A stretch of DNA of 64,000 bases from Sinorhizobium alkalisoli (GTDB lineage Bacteria > Pseudomonadota > Alphaproteobacteria > Rhizobiales > Rhizobiaceae): positions 186,001 through 250,000 of the forward strand of contig NZ_CP034911.1 of assembly GCF_008932245.1 (NCBI RefSeq), read 5' to 3'. How positions within the stretch are numbered: the first letter of the stretch is position 1; each line of letters opens with the position of its first letter. A model generated the notes under the pieces. The model made no database searches and was not told where the DNA came from. It saw only the letters and a program-made list of their open reading frames with translations. Shown one piece after another: positions 10,301 to 19,721 of the stretch. The translations under genes were made by a program, and so were the position numbers.

Positions 10301-13300
10301 AGCAGAGCGCGGGGCTGCTGCTTCCTACAGTGCCGCCGCCGTCCGCGACCTCGAGGCTGACGTCCTGGATCGTCAGTGGCGTGAGGCCAGTGCTTCATTC
10401 TGGCCGAATGCGATGCTGGGCAAGCGCAAGGTTCAGAAGCTCCTCCAGAGCTATGCTGAGCAGGGCTCCGTGGATCCGGAACGGGATCTTCCCCTTTTGC
10501 GGCGCATGAAGGCTTGCCTTTCAGCGATCGATCAGAATCTCTTGAACGGCAAACCTCTGCCGGTCGGTGGTCTGACGACAGATGTTGGAGCCGTTGCGGC
10601 AGTGCTGGAAATTGCGCGGGAGCTCCGTGCGACAATCCCGCTACCGGGCCGCGATCAAGAAGAGACGCGGACGACGCTCCGCATTCTTGCGCCGTGTCTT
10701 CGCGCGGTCGTCCAAGACGATGTGGTCCGACATGCAGGCGACAGGTTTCTGGCGGCGGTCGATGGCATGAAGGAGGCGCAAAGGCGCTTCAGCACGATCG
10801 CCGGCCGCGACAGTCTTTTTGAAAAGAACGTCGTCGATCTCGCGACGCTGAGGGACAAACTCGATGCTCTTATCGGCGCAAGGCATCTGCTTCGTGATTG
10901 GTCAGCCTGGTGCCGGATCAGAAATCAGGCGATGCAGGCGAATCTGTCATCGCTGGTCGACCAGCTCGAAACAGGCGCGATCCGACCTGATGAAACACGG
11001 GCGGCGTTTCGCTTAGGCTATGCCAGGTGGTGGCTTCCAAAGGTCCTCGATGCCGACCCAGTTTTGCGAAACTTTAGGCGTTTTCAGCACGAGAATGCGA
11101 TCAGTGAATTCCGCGACATCGACGATCTCGTGCGCTCACATGCGACCTCGCGCGTCATCAGTGCGATCGCCCACGGCTTGCCGCCAGTGCAGAGCGTTCC
11201 CCGTAATTCAGAGCTCGGGCTGCTGCGCTATCAGATGGAGTTGCAGCGACCGAGCCAGTCCATACGGGATATGATCAGCAAGATGCCGCAGAGCTTTTCC
11301 AAGCTGGCCCCCTGCATGCTGATGTCACCCTTGTCGATCGCTCAGTATCTGCCACCGAACCAGCAGTTGTTCGATGTTGTGATTTTCGACGAGGCGTCGC
11401 AAATTACGACCTGGGACGCTGTGGGCGCCATCGCGCGAGCCCGTCAGACGATCATCGTCGGCGATCCCAAGCAGTTGCCGCCGACGAACTTCTTCGGACG
11501 CAACGAGGAAGAGGAGGACGTCGCTGATCACGAGAAGGACCTGGAAAGCATTCTCGACGAGGCCAAGGCGGCAGGCATCCCTACTCGTGATTTGCGATGG
11601 CACTATCGCAGCCGCAGCGAGTCCCTGATCGCCTTCTCCAATCATCATTACTATCAGAACCGGTTGGTGACCTTTCCGTCGCCGGTCGTTGAAGACCGCG
11701 CCGTTCATCTGCGGAAAGTACCAGCGGGTGTTTATGATCGCGGCAAGAGCCGAACCAATCGACCAGAAGCGGATGCGGTCGTAAAAGAAGCCATTTCTCG
11801 AATGAAGACATGGCTCAAGTTGCCCGAAATCGATCGCCCGACGTTGGGAGTGATCACCTTCAACGCGCAGCAGCAATCGCTGATTCTCGATCTTCTTGAT
11901 GCCGCGCGCCGCGATGAGCCGGAACTCGAGTGGTTTTTTGCCGAAGAGCGGGTCGAACCTACCATTGTCAAAAACCTGGAGAACGTTCAGGGCGATGAAC
12001 GTGACGTTATCCTTTTCTCGATCACCTTCTGGAAGGATGCCGCAGGCAAGCTCACGATGGACTTCGGCGCACTGAACCGTGATGGAGGCGAACGTCGCCT
12101 GAACGTCGCCGTCACGCGCGCCCGGCAGGAACTTGTCGTATTCTCGGGATTCACAGCAGACCAGATCGACCCCACACGCACCAAGTCACTGGCCGTGCAT
12201 CATCTGAAGACCTTCCTCGACTATGCCGAGCGCGGACCGGTCGCCCTGCCGGCTGCGGATATTGGCTCTGTTGGCGGTTTCGAGTCTCCTTTTGAAGAGG
12301 CCGTGGCGGCGCAGCTGGAACGGCGTGGCTGGCGTATCGTGCCGCAGGTGGGCATCTCCGGATTCCGGATCGATTTCGGTATCCTTCACCCGGACCTAGC
12401 TGGCACTTTCCTGGCAGGCATCGAATGCGACGGGGCGACGTATCACCGATCCGCCACCGCCAGAGACCGCGACAAGGTCCGTGAACAGGTGTTGAGAGGT
12501 CTCGGCTGGAACATACTCCGCGTCTGGTCGACCGATTGGTGGTTCGATGCCACAGGCTGCGCCGAGCGGCTTCATGGCAGCCTGGAGGCCCTATTGGAGG
12601 AGAGCCGGGCACGTCGTACTGCAGAAACAGAAAGCGCTGTGACCCGTTGGGATATGGGACACGAGGTTGAAGGGACCGAAGAAAATCATATCGACGAAAC
12701 TACAACCTCCGTTGAGCCGATCGAGTTCCCGCCGGTCGCCTTCGAGGCTGAACGCGTTTCTGCGGAGGAGCGGCCACTGTCCAGCGAGCCGCAAACTCTG
12801 GAAATGCCACCCACGCCCACCTTGGCCAGCAACAAAACTTCGAACGAGCGGGGATACAAGGTCACCGATCTTTCCAGTTTCCGAGCCGAGCCAGATCAGT
12901 TTTTTGAATTTGGCTATCGCGATACCCTGCGCAGGATGATCGAGGCAGTCATCGAAACTGAAAGCCCGTTACGCGCAGACATTCTTGCCCAGCGTATATC
13001 CCGGGCGCATGGCTGGTTGCGCACGGGCGGGCGGATCAGGGAGCGGATAGATCTCCACCTCCGCGGTTATGACACGACCAAGGAGTCGAGCGGCGAATTC
13101 ATATGGAAGGTGGGCACCGTTTCAAAGATCATGCCGTATCGGCAGCCGACCAGCGAGGACGCGCGCAGGTCGATCGCAGATATACCGCTTGCGGAACTTG
13201 CCTCTGTCGTCTCCGACAACCCAGATCTGCTGGATCAGCCAGACCCGGCGCGTGATCTGGCTCGGCTGCTCGGTGTCGAACGCCTTGCCGCCGTTTCCCG

Positions 13301-13367
13301 CGCACGGCTGGAAGAAGCAATTGCAGTGGCGCGGTCGCATGCGTCAACCATCCAAACACCTGAGTAG
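7377..13367 (+). CDS. Giant DUF4011 / SF1 helicase / Vsr-like nuclease / DUF3320 protein
   Basis: A 1996-residue protein. Residues about 210-310 contain a Cys-His arrangement (TCLDTTLLFAAGLEAAGL ... GHAAVGVWL) typical of a transglutaminase-like fold. Residues about 395-440 (RIDRWQKKLLDLTLRNRLLNF) are the DUF4011 signature. The SF1 motor has GPPGTGKS at 709, VVIFDEASQ near 1334, GDPKQLPP just after it, WHYRSRSESLI, and VAVTRARQELV near 1573. Residues about 1634-1730 are a DUF559/Vsr-like PD-(D/E)XK domain (FEEAVAAQLERRGW, FRIDFGI, IECDGATYH). DUF3320 lies at about 1840-1940. Proteins of this build are common in defence islands, where they probably unwind and cut foreign DNA. It is intact and stops 2 bp before the SbcD-like gene. 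The substrate is not known. Confidence 0.92.
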   Translation: MTMQFSEMSGKENQEVSKPDNPAIVADIAACFTYASYQNAIPVIRSISVENNTDRHFENCRIELTASPAFLRPKSWIVDCLVPGDRLVLADRKVEFDPGYLSGLNEAERGEITLRIASGGQTLDERRLPVRLLARDEWGGVADMVQLLPAFVMPNDPGVATVLRMAAERLNAHGHSGGLDGYQSNNPQRAYMLAAAVYSAIAGTGLHYAEPPASFENRGQKIRRPSTVAEERLATCLDTTLLFAAGLEAAGLNPVILMFEGHAAVGVWLAKRTFAHAVEPDQMEVRKALASRELIVFETTGVTHRPAMTFESALRALDSRLGVDEAHAFVAAIDVRRSRSGGIMPLASHEPFRRNVQEDDSAPVADLPLPSAPSFTEMPAETVEVKPTNAAGRIDRWQKKLLDLTLRNRLLNFPDSKKTIPFLCTDVAYLEDRLANGAAIRIISLPEQNPLGERDAALYRDVHGRDLQRGFAAEALLRDELPSPLDVRQLEARLIDLYRQVRNDFAEGGANTLFLAVGFLRWKKKPEDERSYRAPLLLVPVRLERRSASSRFTIRFHEDEPRFNATLLQFLERDFDLSLPQISGDLPLDDNGIDVPRVFSLMRQAIRDVPGMEVVDETALSTFSFAKFLMWKDLVERTDALRENRVVRHLIDTPEQAFHQGSGETTFRDERELDQAYAPADIICLLPSDSSQTAASLAAAEGRDFVIVGPPGTGKSQTIANMIANCLAVGKTVLFVAEKTAALDVVYRRLRTHGLGDHCVELHSNKADRRHFLGQLKAAWEHGGRNDASEWIAINERLRLRRDELNAYVGALHRRYSNGWTPYLALGIALKAAEAPAPGLSWLERDAHDSQTLRELEELASELGLVFGSVERQPALDLINVNEWSSGWQDGVIAAAQSLLNAIELLVDSANGFVARLGLKPQERLSRIELQALLSLAGVLQKSRGYDVSIVFDRDFPRCAEALESLANSINAYREAERGAAASYSAAAVRDLEADVLDRQWREASASFWPNAMLGKRKVQKLLQSYAEQGSVDPERDLPLLRRMKACLSAIDQNLLNGKPLPVGGLTTDVGAVAAVLEIARELRATIPLPGRDQEETRTTLRILAPCLRAVVQDDVVRHAGDRFLAAVDGMKEAQRRFSTIAGRDSLFEKNVVDLATLRDKLDALIGARHLLRDWSAWCRIRNQAMQANLSSLVDQLETGAIRPDETRAAFRLGYARWWLPKVLDADPVLRNFRRFQHENAISEFRDIDDLVRSHATSRVISAIAHGLPPVQSVPRNSELGLLRYQMELQRPSQSIRDMISKMPQSFSKLAPCMLMSPLSIAQYLPPNQQLFDVVIFDEASQITTWDAVGAIARARQTIIVGDPKQLPPTNFFGRNEEEEDVADHEKDLESILDEAKAAGIPTRDLRWHYRSRSESLIAFSNHHYYQNRLVTFPSPVVEDRAVHLRKVPAGVYDRGKSRTNRPEADAVVKEAISRMKTWLKLPEIDRPTLGVITFNAQQQSLILDLLDAARRDEPELEWFFAEERVEPTIVKNLENVQGDERDVILFSITFWKDAAGKLTMDFGALNRDGGERRLNVAVTRARQELVVFSGFTADQIDPTRTKSLAVHHLKTFLDYAERGPVALPAADIGSVGGFESPFEEAVAAQLERRGWRIVPQVGISGFRIDFGILHPDLAGTFLAGIECDGATYHRSATARDRDKVREQVLRGLGWNILRVWSTDWWFDATGCAERLHGSLEALLEESRARRTAETESAVTRWDMGHEVEGTEENHIDETTTSVEPIEFPPVAFEAERVSAEERPLSSEPQTLEMPPTPTLASNKTSNERGYKVTDLSSFRAEPDQFFEFGYRDTLRRMIEAVIETESPLRADILAQRISRAHGWLRTGGRIRERIDLHLRGYDTTKESSGEFIWKVGTVSKIMPYRQPTSEDARRSIADIPLAELASVVSDNPDLLDQPDPARDLARLLGVERLAAVSRARLEEAIAVARSHASTIQTPE

Positions 13368-13369
13368 TC

Positions 13370-14494
13370 ATGTTTCGGTTTATCCATTCTAGCGATCTTC
13401 ATCTCGGAAAGCGTTTCGGCAACTTTGAGGGTGACTTGCCCAGCCGTTTGCGGGAAGCAAGACACACTGTAATCACGCGGCTGGCTGCACATGCCCGCGA
13501 GCAAAATGCAACAACAGTGCTGCTCGCTGGAGACACCTTCGATACCGAGACGCCTGCAGCGCAGGTGCGACGCCAGGCTTTTGCCGAGATGGCGCACGAT
13601 CCCGCGATCAGATGGGTCATGTTGCCGGGAAATCACGACTCCCTGCAGGCCTCCCAGCTCTGGACCACGTTAAGGGCAGAAGCACCCGAAAACGTTTTGC
13701 TCGCGGTCGAGCCTCAGCCGATCGAGTTGGCGAGTGGTGTCGTCCTGTTCCCCGCACCCTGCACCACTCGTCGCCCCGGCCGAGACTTGACAGAATGGAT
13801 GGATGGTCAAGCCACACCCGATGGCACGCTGCGCATTGGGCTTGCCCATGGTGCCATTCGCAGTTTTTCAGAAGAGGGTGCCGCCTCCGAGGTTATCGCG
13901 CCGGACCGGGCAAGACGCGCGAGGCTCGACTATCTTGCGCTCGGCGATTGGCACGGCATGGTGAGTGTGGATCCGCGAACCCATTATTGCGGCACGCCTG
14001 AGCCGGACCGCTTCAAGCATGAGGCGCCAGGCACGGCGCTCCTGGTTACGATTCCCGGTCCCTCGATGCTGCCCAAAATCCAGGCCTTGCCCACGGCAAC
14101 GTTCGCCTGGCGAAGCCTCGATCTTCACCTGCTCGAAGGCGATACTCCGGAGGTTGCTCTCCATTCCCTGCTGCCGGCTTTGAGGGAACGCAGGAACTCG
14201 CTGATCCGACTGGTGGCATCGGGGCACATTCGCCTCGCAGCGCGCACGGAGCTCTTCGCTGCCGTTGATAGGGCCGTTCCAGATTTCGCTTTTCTGGAGC
14301 TAGACCAGGATGGATTGGTCACGGAATGCGAGCTCGAAGACCTGGACCAGATCGATCGCGGCGGCGCCCTGCGTGAGGCTGCCAATGCGCTGCTTGCCGA
14401 GTCCACCGATGAACGTCGACCCTTGTCTGAGCGTGAGATTGCGCGAGCGGCCTTGATGCGTCTCTACTCCTACACACAAGCGATCACGCCATGA
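13370..14494 (+). CDS. SbcD/Mre11-like metallophosphoesterase (DNA repair exonuclease)
   Basis: A 374-residue protein of the calcineurin-like phosphoesterase fold with every nuclease motif in order: DLHLG (10-14), GDTFD (56-60), GNHD (85-88), GLAHG near 162 and GDWHG near 190. These bind two Mn ions in SbcD and Mre11. SbcD works as a complex with the SbcC ATPase to cleave hairpins and DNA ends. The start is 2 bp after the helicase stop, and its stop overlaps the SbcC-like ATG by 4 bp, so the operon is helicase-sbcD-sbcC. The partner is broken (next entry), so this intact nuclease may now have no ATPase. It belongs to the shorter YhaO-like branch rather than housekeeping SbcD. Confidence 0.9.
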   Translation: MFRFIHSSDLHLGKRFGNFEGDLPSRLREARHTVITRLAAHAREQNATTVLLAGDTFDTETPAAQVRRQAFAEMAHDPAIRWVMLPGNHDSLQASQLWTTLRAEAPENVLLAVEPQPIELASGVVLFPAPCTTRRPGRDLTEWMDGQATPDGTLRIGLAHGAIRSFSEEGAASEVIAPDRARRARLDYLALGDWHGMVSVDPRTHYCGTPEPDRFKHEAPGTALLVTIPGPSMLPKIQALPTATFAWRSLDLHLLEGDTPEVALHSLLPALRERRNSLIRLVASGHIRLAARTELFAAVDRAVPDFAFLELDQDGLVTECELEDLDQIDRGGALREAANALLAESTDERRPLSEREIARAALMRLYSYTQAITP

Positions 14495-16491
14495 AGATCT
14501 CAGCCCTGCGCCTTTTCAACGTCAAACGGTTTGGCGGCCGCGGCGTTGCCATCGAAGGCATTGGAGATGGCGTGAACGAGCTTCGAGGCCCTGCATGCAC
14601 TCTTCTTCCAACCCCATTCCGGCACCCCTGGCGATGTTCAGAGACTGCGCCCCTATAGTGGTGGGAACCCGTTGGTCGAAGCCGATATCACGACCGGCGA
14701 GGGCAGCTTCCGAATTACCAAGCAGTATTATGGTGGGCGGTCAGCCCGTGTGGTGCATCTTGGATCCGGCCGTCTCGTCGCTCAGGCGGATGAGGCAGAG
14801 AACTTCATCAGCAGCCTCATCAGGGGAGGTACCTCCGGACCTGCGGGTCTCCTCTGGGTGCGCCAGGGTATCACCGGCATGGAGAAGCGAAGCCGGACCG
14901 AGGAGGAGGGGGAGAAACAGGTCCGTCAAGGTCTGCTCGAATCCGTCCAGGGCGAGGTGGAAGCCGTCACCGGCGGGCGCCGGATGGCCGAGATCATGGC
15001 GGCCGTGAAAGAGGCCCTGTCAGACATGGTCACGGCGACCGGGAGACCAAAAACTGGCGGTCGCTATGCGGCTGCGATCGAGGAACGGGATCGGCTTGCC
15101 GCGGATGAGGGGCGGCTGGCAGCCGAGGTGACCCGATTGCGCCAAGCGCTGGATCAACGCGCGACCGCAGCAGCGAGGCTTGTCGAACTCGACAGTCCTG
15201 CGGAAAGAGAAGAGCGCAGGACGGCCATTCAGGCAGCCCAGAGCAGGTTTGATGCCGCCAAGGCGCAGAACGAAAAACTGAAGACGGCAGAAGCGGAACT
15301 AAAGCTTGTCCGTGAAAGGCGAAACGCAGCAGAGCGGGAATTCAAGGCGTTTACTGAAGCTCGGGAGAAGGCAGCCCTTCTGCAAGAAGAGGTAGCTTCT
15401 GCAGAGAACAATAGGGCTGAAGCGATAAAGCGGCGCCGGCAGGCGGCCGATGCGATCGAAATGGCACGTGAGAACGTGGATCTCGCGGAGGCTGAGGAGC
15501 AGAAGGTCCGCGAGCGGCTAACCCACTTTGAGGCGGCAACAAAGGCACGTGAGGCGTTCGAGCGCCTGGCTGATCTGAAGCAGCGATTGGCCGAGGCAGA
15601 GAAGGTCCGTCAGAACATTGAAGAGGGTGAGGCTCAACTCGCACTCATGCAAATCCCGACAAAATCCATCGAAGAGCTGCAGGCATGCGAAGTCGAAATC
15701 GCCAAGTTGCGTGCTATCGATGAGGCAGCTCGCCCATCAGTCTCAATCCATTACGAGGCAGATGCGGCCGGAACGGTGACCCTCGACGGCAAGATTTTGG
15801 CAGATGGGGAAGACCGGACCTACGACGGACAGGCTCGTCTTGACGTCGCAGGAATTGGGACAATCACCCTGCGTTCGAACCGCCCCGGCCGGAACCACAA
15901 TCAAATAGTGCAGGCAGAAGCGGTGCGAACCGCTCTTCTTGCCTCAATGGGCGTCGATAGCCTCTCTGCAGCGCGAGACAGGCAGGCCAAGGCACAGCAG
16001 GCCGATGCTGACTTACGGGGTTGAAAGACCGGCTGTCCTTCATTGCTCCAGAGGGCTTGGCGAAACTGAGAGAGGAAGTCGAAGCAGGTAACACCATCAG
16101 CCTTGAGGGTCTCGACTTGGATGAGGATCCGGCGCTCCTACGCACTGCGCTGGCACAAGCAGAAGAACGCCGCAAGCAGGCACGCCTCGCCCTGCGTGAA
16201 GTCGAGCCAGACCAGTCTCGTGCCGATGACGCGTTCGTCGTCGCTGAAACGACGCTGGCGTCTCTGATTTCCGATCAGGCGCAGTTTGCTGCGATCCTCG
16301 GGCCTGAAGAAGCGCGTGCTGAGCGTGGGCGCTCGTTGTTGGCTACGCTCATCGATCTAGATCAATCGCTTTCGGAGGCTGAGGCCCATGCCCTCAAACT
16401 CGGCACAGATGCCGGTGATCTCGCGTCAATCGAGGCGGCGCTGACGCGCGCTCGCTCGGTCGAAGCTGCGGTCGGCAAGGAGATCAATGCG

Positions 16492-16498
16492 CTTCGGG
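16492..16498 (+). repeat. Target-site duplication, left copy
   Basis: CTTCGGG directly before the IS. The matching copy is at 19098-19104. Confidence 0.9.
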
Positions 16499-16596
16499 TG
16501 CAAATTCCGAGGCAAACCGCCCCCTGATTCCGAAATGATCTCGCCCCTCCATTCCGAGAAATAGTCGCCCCCTTGTTCCGAGATGATGCCGCCCCC
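16499..16596 (+). repeat. Left-end multiple terminal repeats of the IS21 element
   Basis: Four near-repeats of about 24 bp in the same orientation, each built as ATTCCGA or GTTCCGA, a variable centre, then CGCCCC. The first is the terminal inverted repeat. IS21 transposases are known to bind such repeated modules inside the ends. Confidence 0.8.
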
Positions 16597-16670
16597 TTTG
16601 GCAGGGATGTGGCGTGGGGGTTCTGCCGGTGTGAAGTTCCTTCCGTCGATGTTGACGAGGAAGGAACGGG

Positions 16671-18221
16671 ATGCCTGCGGAGAGACTGGAGATGCGGCGT
16701 GTCCGCGAGATACTGAGATATCGTTTCGAACAAGGACTGGGCCACAAATCGATTGCGGTTCGGGTCGGGGCAGCACCGTCGACGGTGCGCGAGACGCTGC
16801 GGCGCGCAACGCTTGCGGGTCTTTCGTGGCCGTTGGGTGATGACGTGAGCGATGCCGTCCTGGAAGCGGCGCTCTACAAGGCGGCGGGGACGAAGACGGG
16901 TCATCGTCGCGCGCCGGAGCCGGACTGGGCGCAGGTCCATCGCGAGCTGAAGCGCAAGCACGTGACGCTGCAAATTCTCTGGGACGAATACATGAGCCGT
17001 TATCCCGACGGCTACCGCTACAGCCGGTATTGTGACCTCTATCGCGGCTGGGCGCTGAAGCTGCCGGTGACGATGCGGCAAGATCATGCTGCCGGCGACA
17101 AGCTGTTCGTCGATTATGCCGGCGACACGGTCACGGTCGTCATTGATCGGCTGTCGGGCAAGACGCGGCAGGCGCACTTGTTCGTGGCGGTCCTGGGAGC
17201 GTCCAGCCTTTCGTTTGCGCAGGCGCGCTGGACAGAGACACTACCCGACTGGATCGAATGCCATATTCAGGCGCTGGAGTTCTTTGGTGCTGCGCCAGCC
17301 TTGCTGGTTCCCGACAATGCCAAGGTGGCGATCATCAAGGCATGCCACTTCGATCCCCAGGTCAACAGGACCTATAGCGCAATGGCGGCGCACTATGGGA
17401 GCGCTGTTCTTCCGACACGGCCGCGGCGGCCGCGCGACAAGGCAAAAGTGGAGGCCGCGGTTCGTATCGTTGAGCGTTGGTTGCTGGGTCGCCTTCGCCA
17501 TCGGGTCTTCTACAGCCTGGCCGAGGTGAATGCGGCGATCGCCGAATTGCTTTACGACCTCAACGACAAGCGTGTCCTGCGCCGGGTTGGCGTTACCCGC
17601 CGCCAACTGTTCGAAGAGCTTGATCGTCCGGCTTTGCGGCCTTTGCCTGTCGAGCGCTATGTCTTCGCCGAATGGCGTATCCGGCGTGCCGGGCTGGATT
17701 ACCACGTCGAGATCGAACGGCATTATTATTCCGTTCCCTATCGCTTTGCCCGCGAGCAGGTCGAGGCGCGCATCACGGCCAATACGATCGAGATATTCCA
17801 CAAGGGCGAGCGGATTGCCGCTCACCGCCGCGCGAGCGGTAACGGCAAGCACACGACCATCCCCGATCATATGCCCTCGGCGCATCGTCGTTTTGCCGAC
17901 TGGGCGATTGAACGCATTCGGCGCGAAGCCTCTGCCATGGGGTCGGATGTCGGCCTGTTGTGCGATCGCATCCTTGCCGATCGGCCGCATCCCGAGCAGG
18001 GCTTTCGCGCCTGCCTCGGGATTATCCGTCTCGGCAGAAGCTTTGGCCGCGACAGGGTCAATGCCGCCTGCGCCCGGGCGCTGGAGATCGGGGCCCGGAC
18101 CTATGGTTCGGTGCGCTCCATCCTCGACAATCACCTCGACCGGACAGCGGACTCAAAAGGAGCCGCGTCGCGTGAACCCATCCACCACGAAAACATCCGC
18201 GGACCTCGCTACTACCACTAA
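16671..18221 (+). CDS. istA: IS21-family transposase IstA
   Basis: A 516-residue DDE transposase. The N-terminal helix-turn-helix (GLGHKSIAVRVGAAPSTVRETL, about 22-43) binds the ends. The integrase core has D148 (FVDYAGD), D215 (VPDNAKVA) and E261 (DKAKVEAAV), the expected DDE triad. AAGGAAC precedes the ATG at 16671. It is followed 11 bp later by istB. The length fits intact family members. Confidence 0.95.
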   Translation: MPAERLEMRRVREILRYRFEQGLGHKSIAVRVGAAPSTVRETLRRATLAGLSWPLGDDVSDAVLEAALYKAAGTKTGHRRAPEPDWAQVHRELKRKHVTLQILWDEYMSRYPDGYRYSRYCDLYRGWALKLPVTMRQDHAAGDKLFVDYAGDTVTVVIDRLSGKTRQAHLFVAVLGASSLSFAQARWTETLPDWIECHIQALEFFGAAPALLVPDNAKVAIIKACHFDPQVNRTYSAMAAHYGSAVLPTRPRRPRDKAKVEAAVRIVERWLLGRLRHRVFYSLAEVNAAIAELLYDLNDKRVLRRVGVTRRQLFEELDRPALRPLPVERYVFAEWRIRRAGLDYHVEIERHYYSVPYRFAREQVEARITANTIEIFHKGERIAAHRRASGNGKHTTIPDHMPSAHRRFADWAIERIRREASAMGSDVGLLCDRILADRPHPEQGFRACLGIIRLGRSFGRDRVNAACARALEIGARTYGSVRSILDNHLDRTADSKGAASREPIHHENIRGPRYYH

Positions 18222-18232
18222 GGAGAAGGAAA

Positions 18233-18970
18233 ATGCTTGCTCATCCGACACTTGATAGACTGAACGCCATGGGCCTGGCCGGCATGGCAAAGGCCTTCGG
18301 CGAACTCGTCGCCAACGGCGAAGCCGAACATCTCTCGCATGCTGAATGGCTTGGACTGCTGCTCGAGCGGGAATGGAGTTCTCGTTATGACCGCAAGCTT
18401 GCCGCGCGCCTCAGATTCGCCAAGCTCCGCCACCAGGCTACTCCGGAGGATGTCGATTATCGCGCCGAACGCGGCCTTGACCGTGCGCTCTTCATGAAGC
18501 TGCTCGGTGGTGACTGGATCGGCGCTCACGACAATCTCGCTATCTGCGGCCCCTCAGGCGTCGGAAAGAGCTGGTTGGCATGTGCCCTCGGCCATAAGGC
18601 TTGCCGCGACGACCGTTCCGTTCTCTATCAGCGTGTCCCTCGGCTCTTTGCCCAGCTCGCGCTCGCCCGCGGTGACGGCAGATACGCCAGGCTGCAACGC
18701 ACCCTGGGCCATGTTCAGGTCCTGATCCTGGACGACTGGGGTCTTGAGCCGCTCAACGAACAGGCCCGTCACGATCTTTTGGAAATCCTTGAGGACCGCT
18801 ACGGCCGCCGATCGACGATCATTACCAGCCAGCTCCCCGTATCCGCCTGGCATGGCGTCATTGGGGACCCCACCTACGCCGACGCCATCCTGGATCGCCT
18901 CGTACACAACGCCCACCGCATCGAGCTCAGCGGAGAAAGCCTACGTCGAAATCTGCCTCGAAAAGCTTGA
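18233..18970 (+). CDS. istB: IS21-family helper ATPase IstB
   Basis: A 245-residue AAA+ ATPase related to DnaC. GPSGVGKS at 106-113 is the P-loop and LILDDWG at 164-170 is Walker B. An AAGGAGAAGG ribosome binding site lies just before the ATG. IstB forms ATP-dependent filaments on target DNA and recruits IstA. It is complete and next to istA. Confidence 0.95.
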   Translation: MLAHPTLDRLNAMGLAGMAKAFGELVANGEAEHLSHAEWLGLLLEREWSSRYDRKLAARLRFAKLRHQATPEDVDYRAERGLDRALFMKLLGGDWIGAHDNLAICGPSGVGKSWLACALGHKACRDDRSVLYQRVPRLFAQLALARGDGRYARLQRTLGHVQVLILDDWGLEPLNEQARHDLLEILEDRYGRRSTIITSQLPVSAWHGVIGDPTYADAILDRLVHNAHRIELSGESLRRNLPRKA

Positions 18971-19024
18971 CACCGGAATTGAACGAACTGACAACAATCA
19001 CTGCCCGCAGACCCCGCTGAAACA

Positions 19025-19097
19025 GGGGGCGAGATCATCCCGGAATCCGGGGGCGCAATCATCTCGGAACAAAGGGGCGGCTTCATCGGAATCGGCA
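19025..19097 (+). repeat. Right-end multiple terminal repeats of the IS21 element
   Basis: Three copies of the left-end module in inverted orientation (GGGGCG, variable centre, TCGGAA or CGGAAT), the last ending in the terminal CA at 19097. Confidence 0.8.
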
Positions 19098-19104
19098 CTT
19101 CGGG
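19098..19104 (+). repeat. Target-site duplication, right copy
   Basis: CTTCGGG directly after the IS, identical to 16492-16498. Confidence 0.9.
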
Positions 19105-19721
19105 AGACCATGGCCGGACTGAACGCAGAGATACGGGCACAATCAGAAGAGGCTGTGGAAGAGAAGTGCCGGGAGACTTCGGAGGCACTCACTGCTGCGA
19201 ACGCGCGGATGGCTGCATATGAGAAGGAGGTGGCTGTCCTCCAGCGCGTGACCACCGCCTTGGAGAATGCCAGGTCCGAGGCTCAGGAGCTCTACCTCAA
19301 ACCTGTTATGGCTGAGCTCGGACCGCTGCTTCGACTGCTCTTCGACGATGTTGCGATCACCTTCGACGACAAGACGCTTCTACCCCAGACCATCCTGCGC
19401 AATGGGCAGGAAGAGGATGTCGATCGCCTGAGCGGTGGGATGCGGGAGCAGTTGTCCGTCCTGACGCGGCTGGCTTTCGCCCGGCTTCTCGCCCGCGACG
19501 GCCGCCCCGCACCCGTTATCCTCGATGATGCGCTGGTGTATTCGGACGACGACCGCATCGAGAAGATGTTCGACGCACTCCACAGGCAGTCTCGAGACCA
19601 GCAGATTATCGTGTTCTCCTGTCGCCAACGGGCGTTTCAGAAGCTCGGAGGAAACGTGCTGCAGATGACGGATTGGCAGCCGTAAAACCGCGTCCAATAT
19701 CTCGGGAAATATGATGCGCGA

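Larger units (their letters stand above)
16499..19097 (+). mobile_element. IS21-family insertion sequence (2599 bp)
   Basis: The element carries istA and istB in tandem. Its ends begin TGCAAATTCCGA and finish TCGGAATCGGCA, so it has TG...CA termini and imperfect terminal inverted repeats of about 24 bp. It is flanked by the 7-bp direct repeat CTTCGGG (16492-16498 and 19098-19104), within the 4-8 bp usual for IS21. Excising the element with one copy of the repeat restores the host reading frame exactly, which fixes both ends with high confidence. It appears complete and intact, so the insertion may be recent. Confidence 0.95.
14491..19685 (+). pseudogene. SbcC/Rad50-like AAA ATPase, broken by P-loop deletion, frameshift and IS21 insertion
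   Basis: The start (MKISALRLFNVKRFGGRGV) and the far C-terminus (RLSGGMREQL signature, VILDDALVYSDDD Walker B) show an SbcC-like ATPase with a long coiled coil (about 15080-15660). After codon 30 the sequence jumps to the FEALHALFFQPHSG block in the +1 frame. The expected NEFGKST P-loop is missing, best explained by a deletion of about 35 bp near 14580. At 16017-16020 one base is lost and the frame returns to the original. The IS lies at 16499-19097. Removing it with one 7-bp duplicate rejoins EINALR to ETMAGLNAE in frame. The remaining length is then a multiple of three, so the two indels compensate in frame, but no P-loop exists. Confidence 0.88.

Noticed and set aside
16362..17177. Minus-strand open frames across the IS21 element (also 17241-18134)
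   Set aside because: They lie opposite istA, whose motifs are complete, and have no family resemblance.
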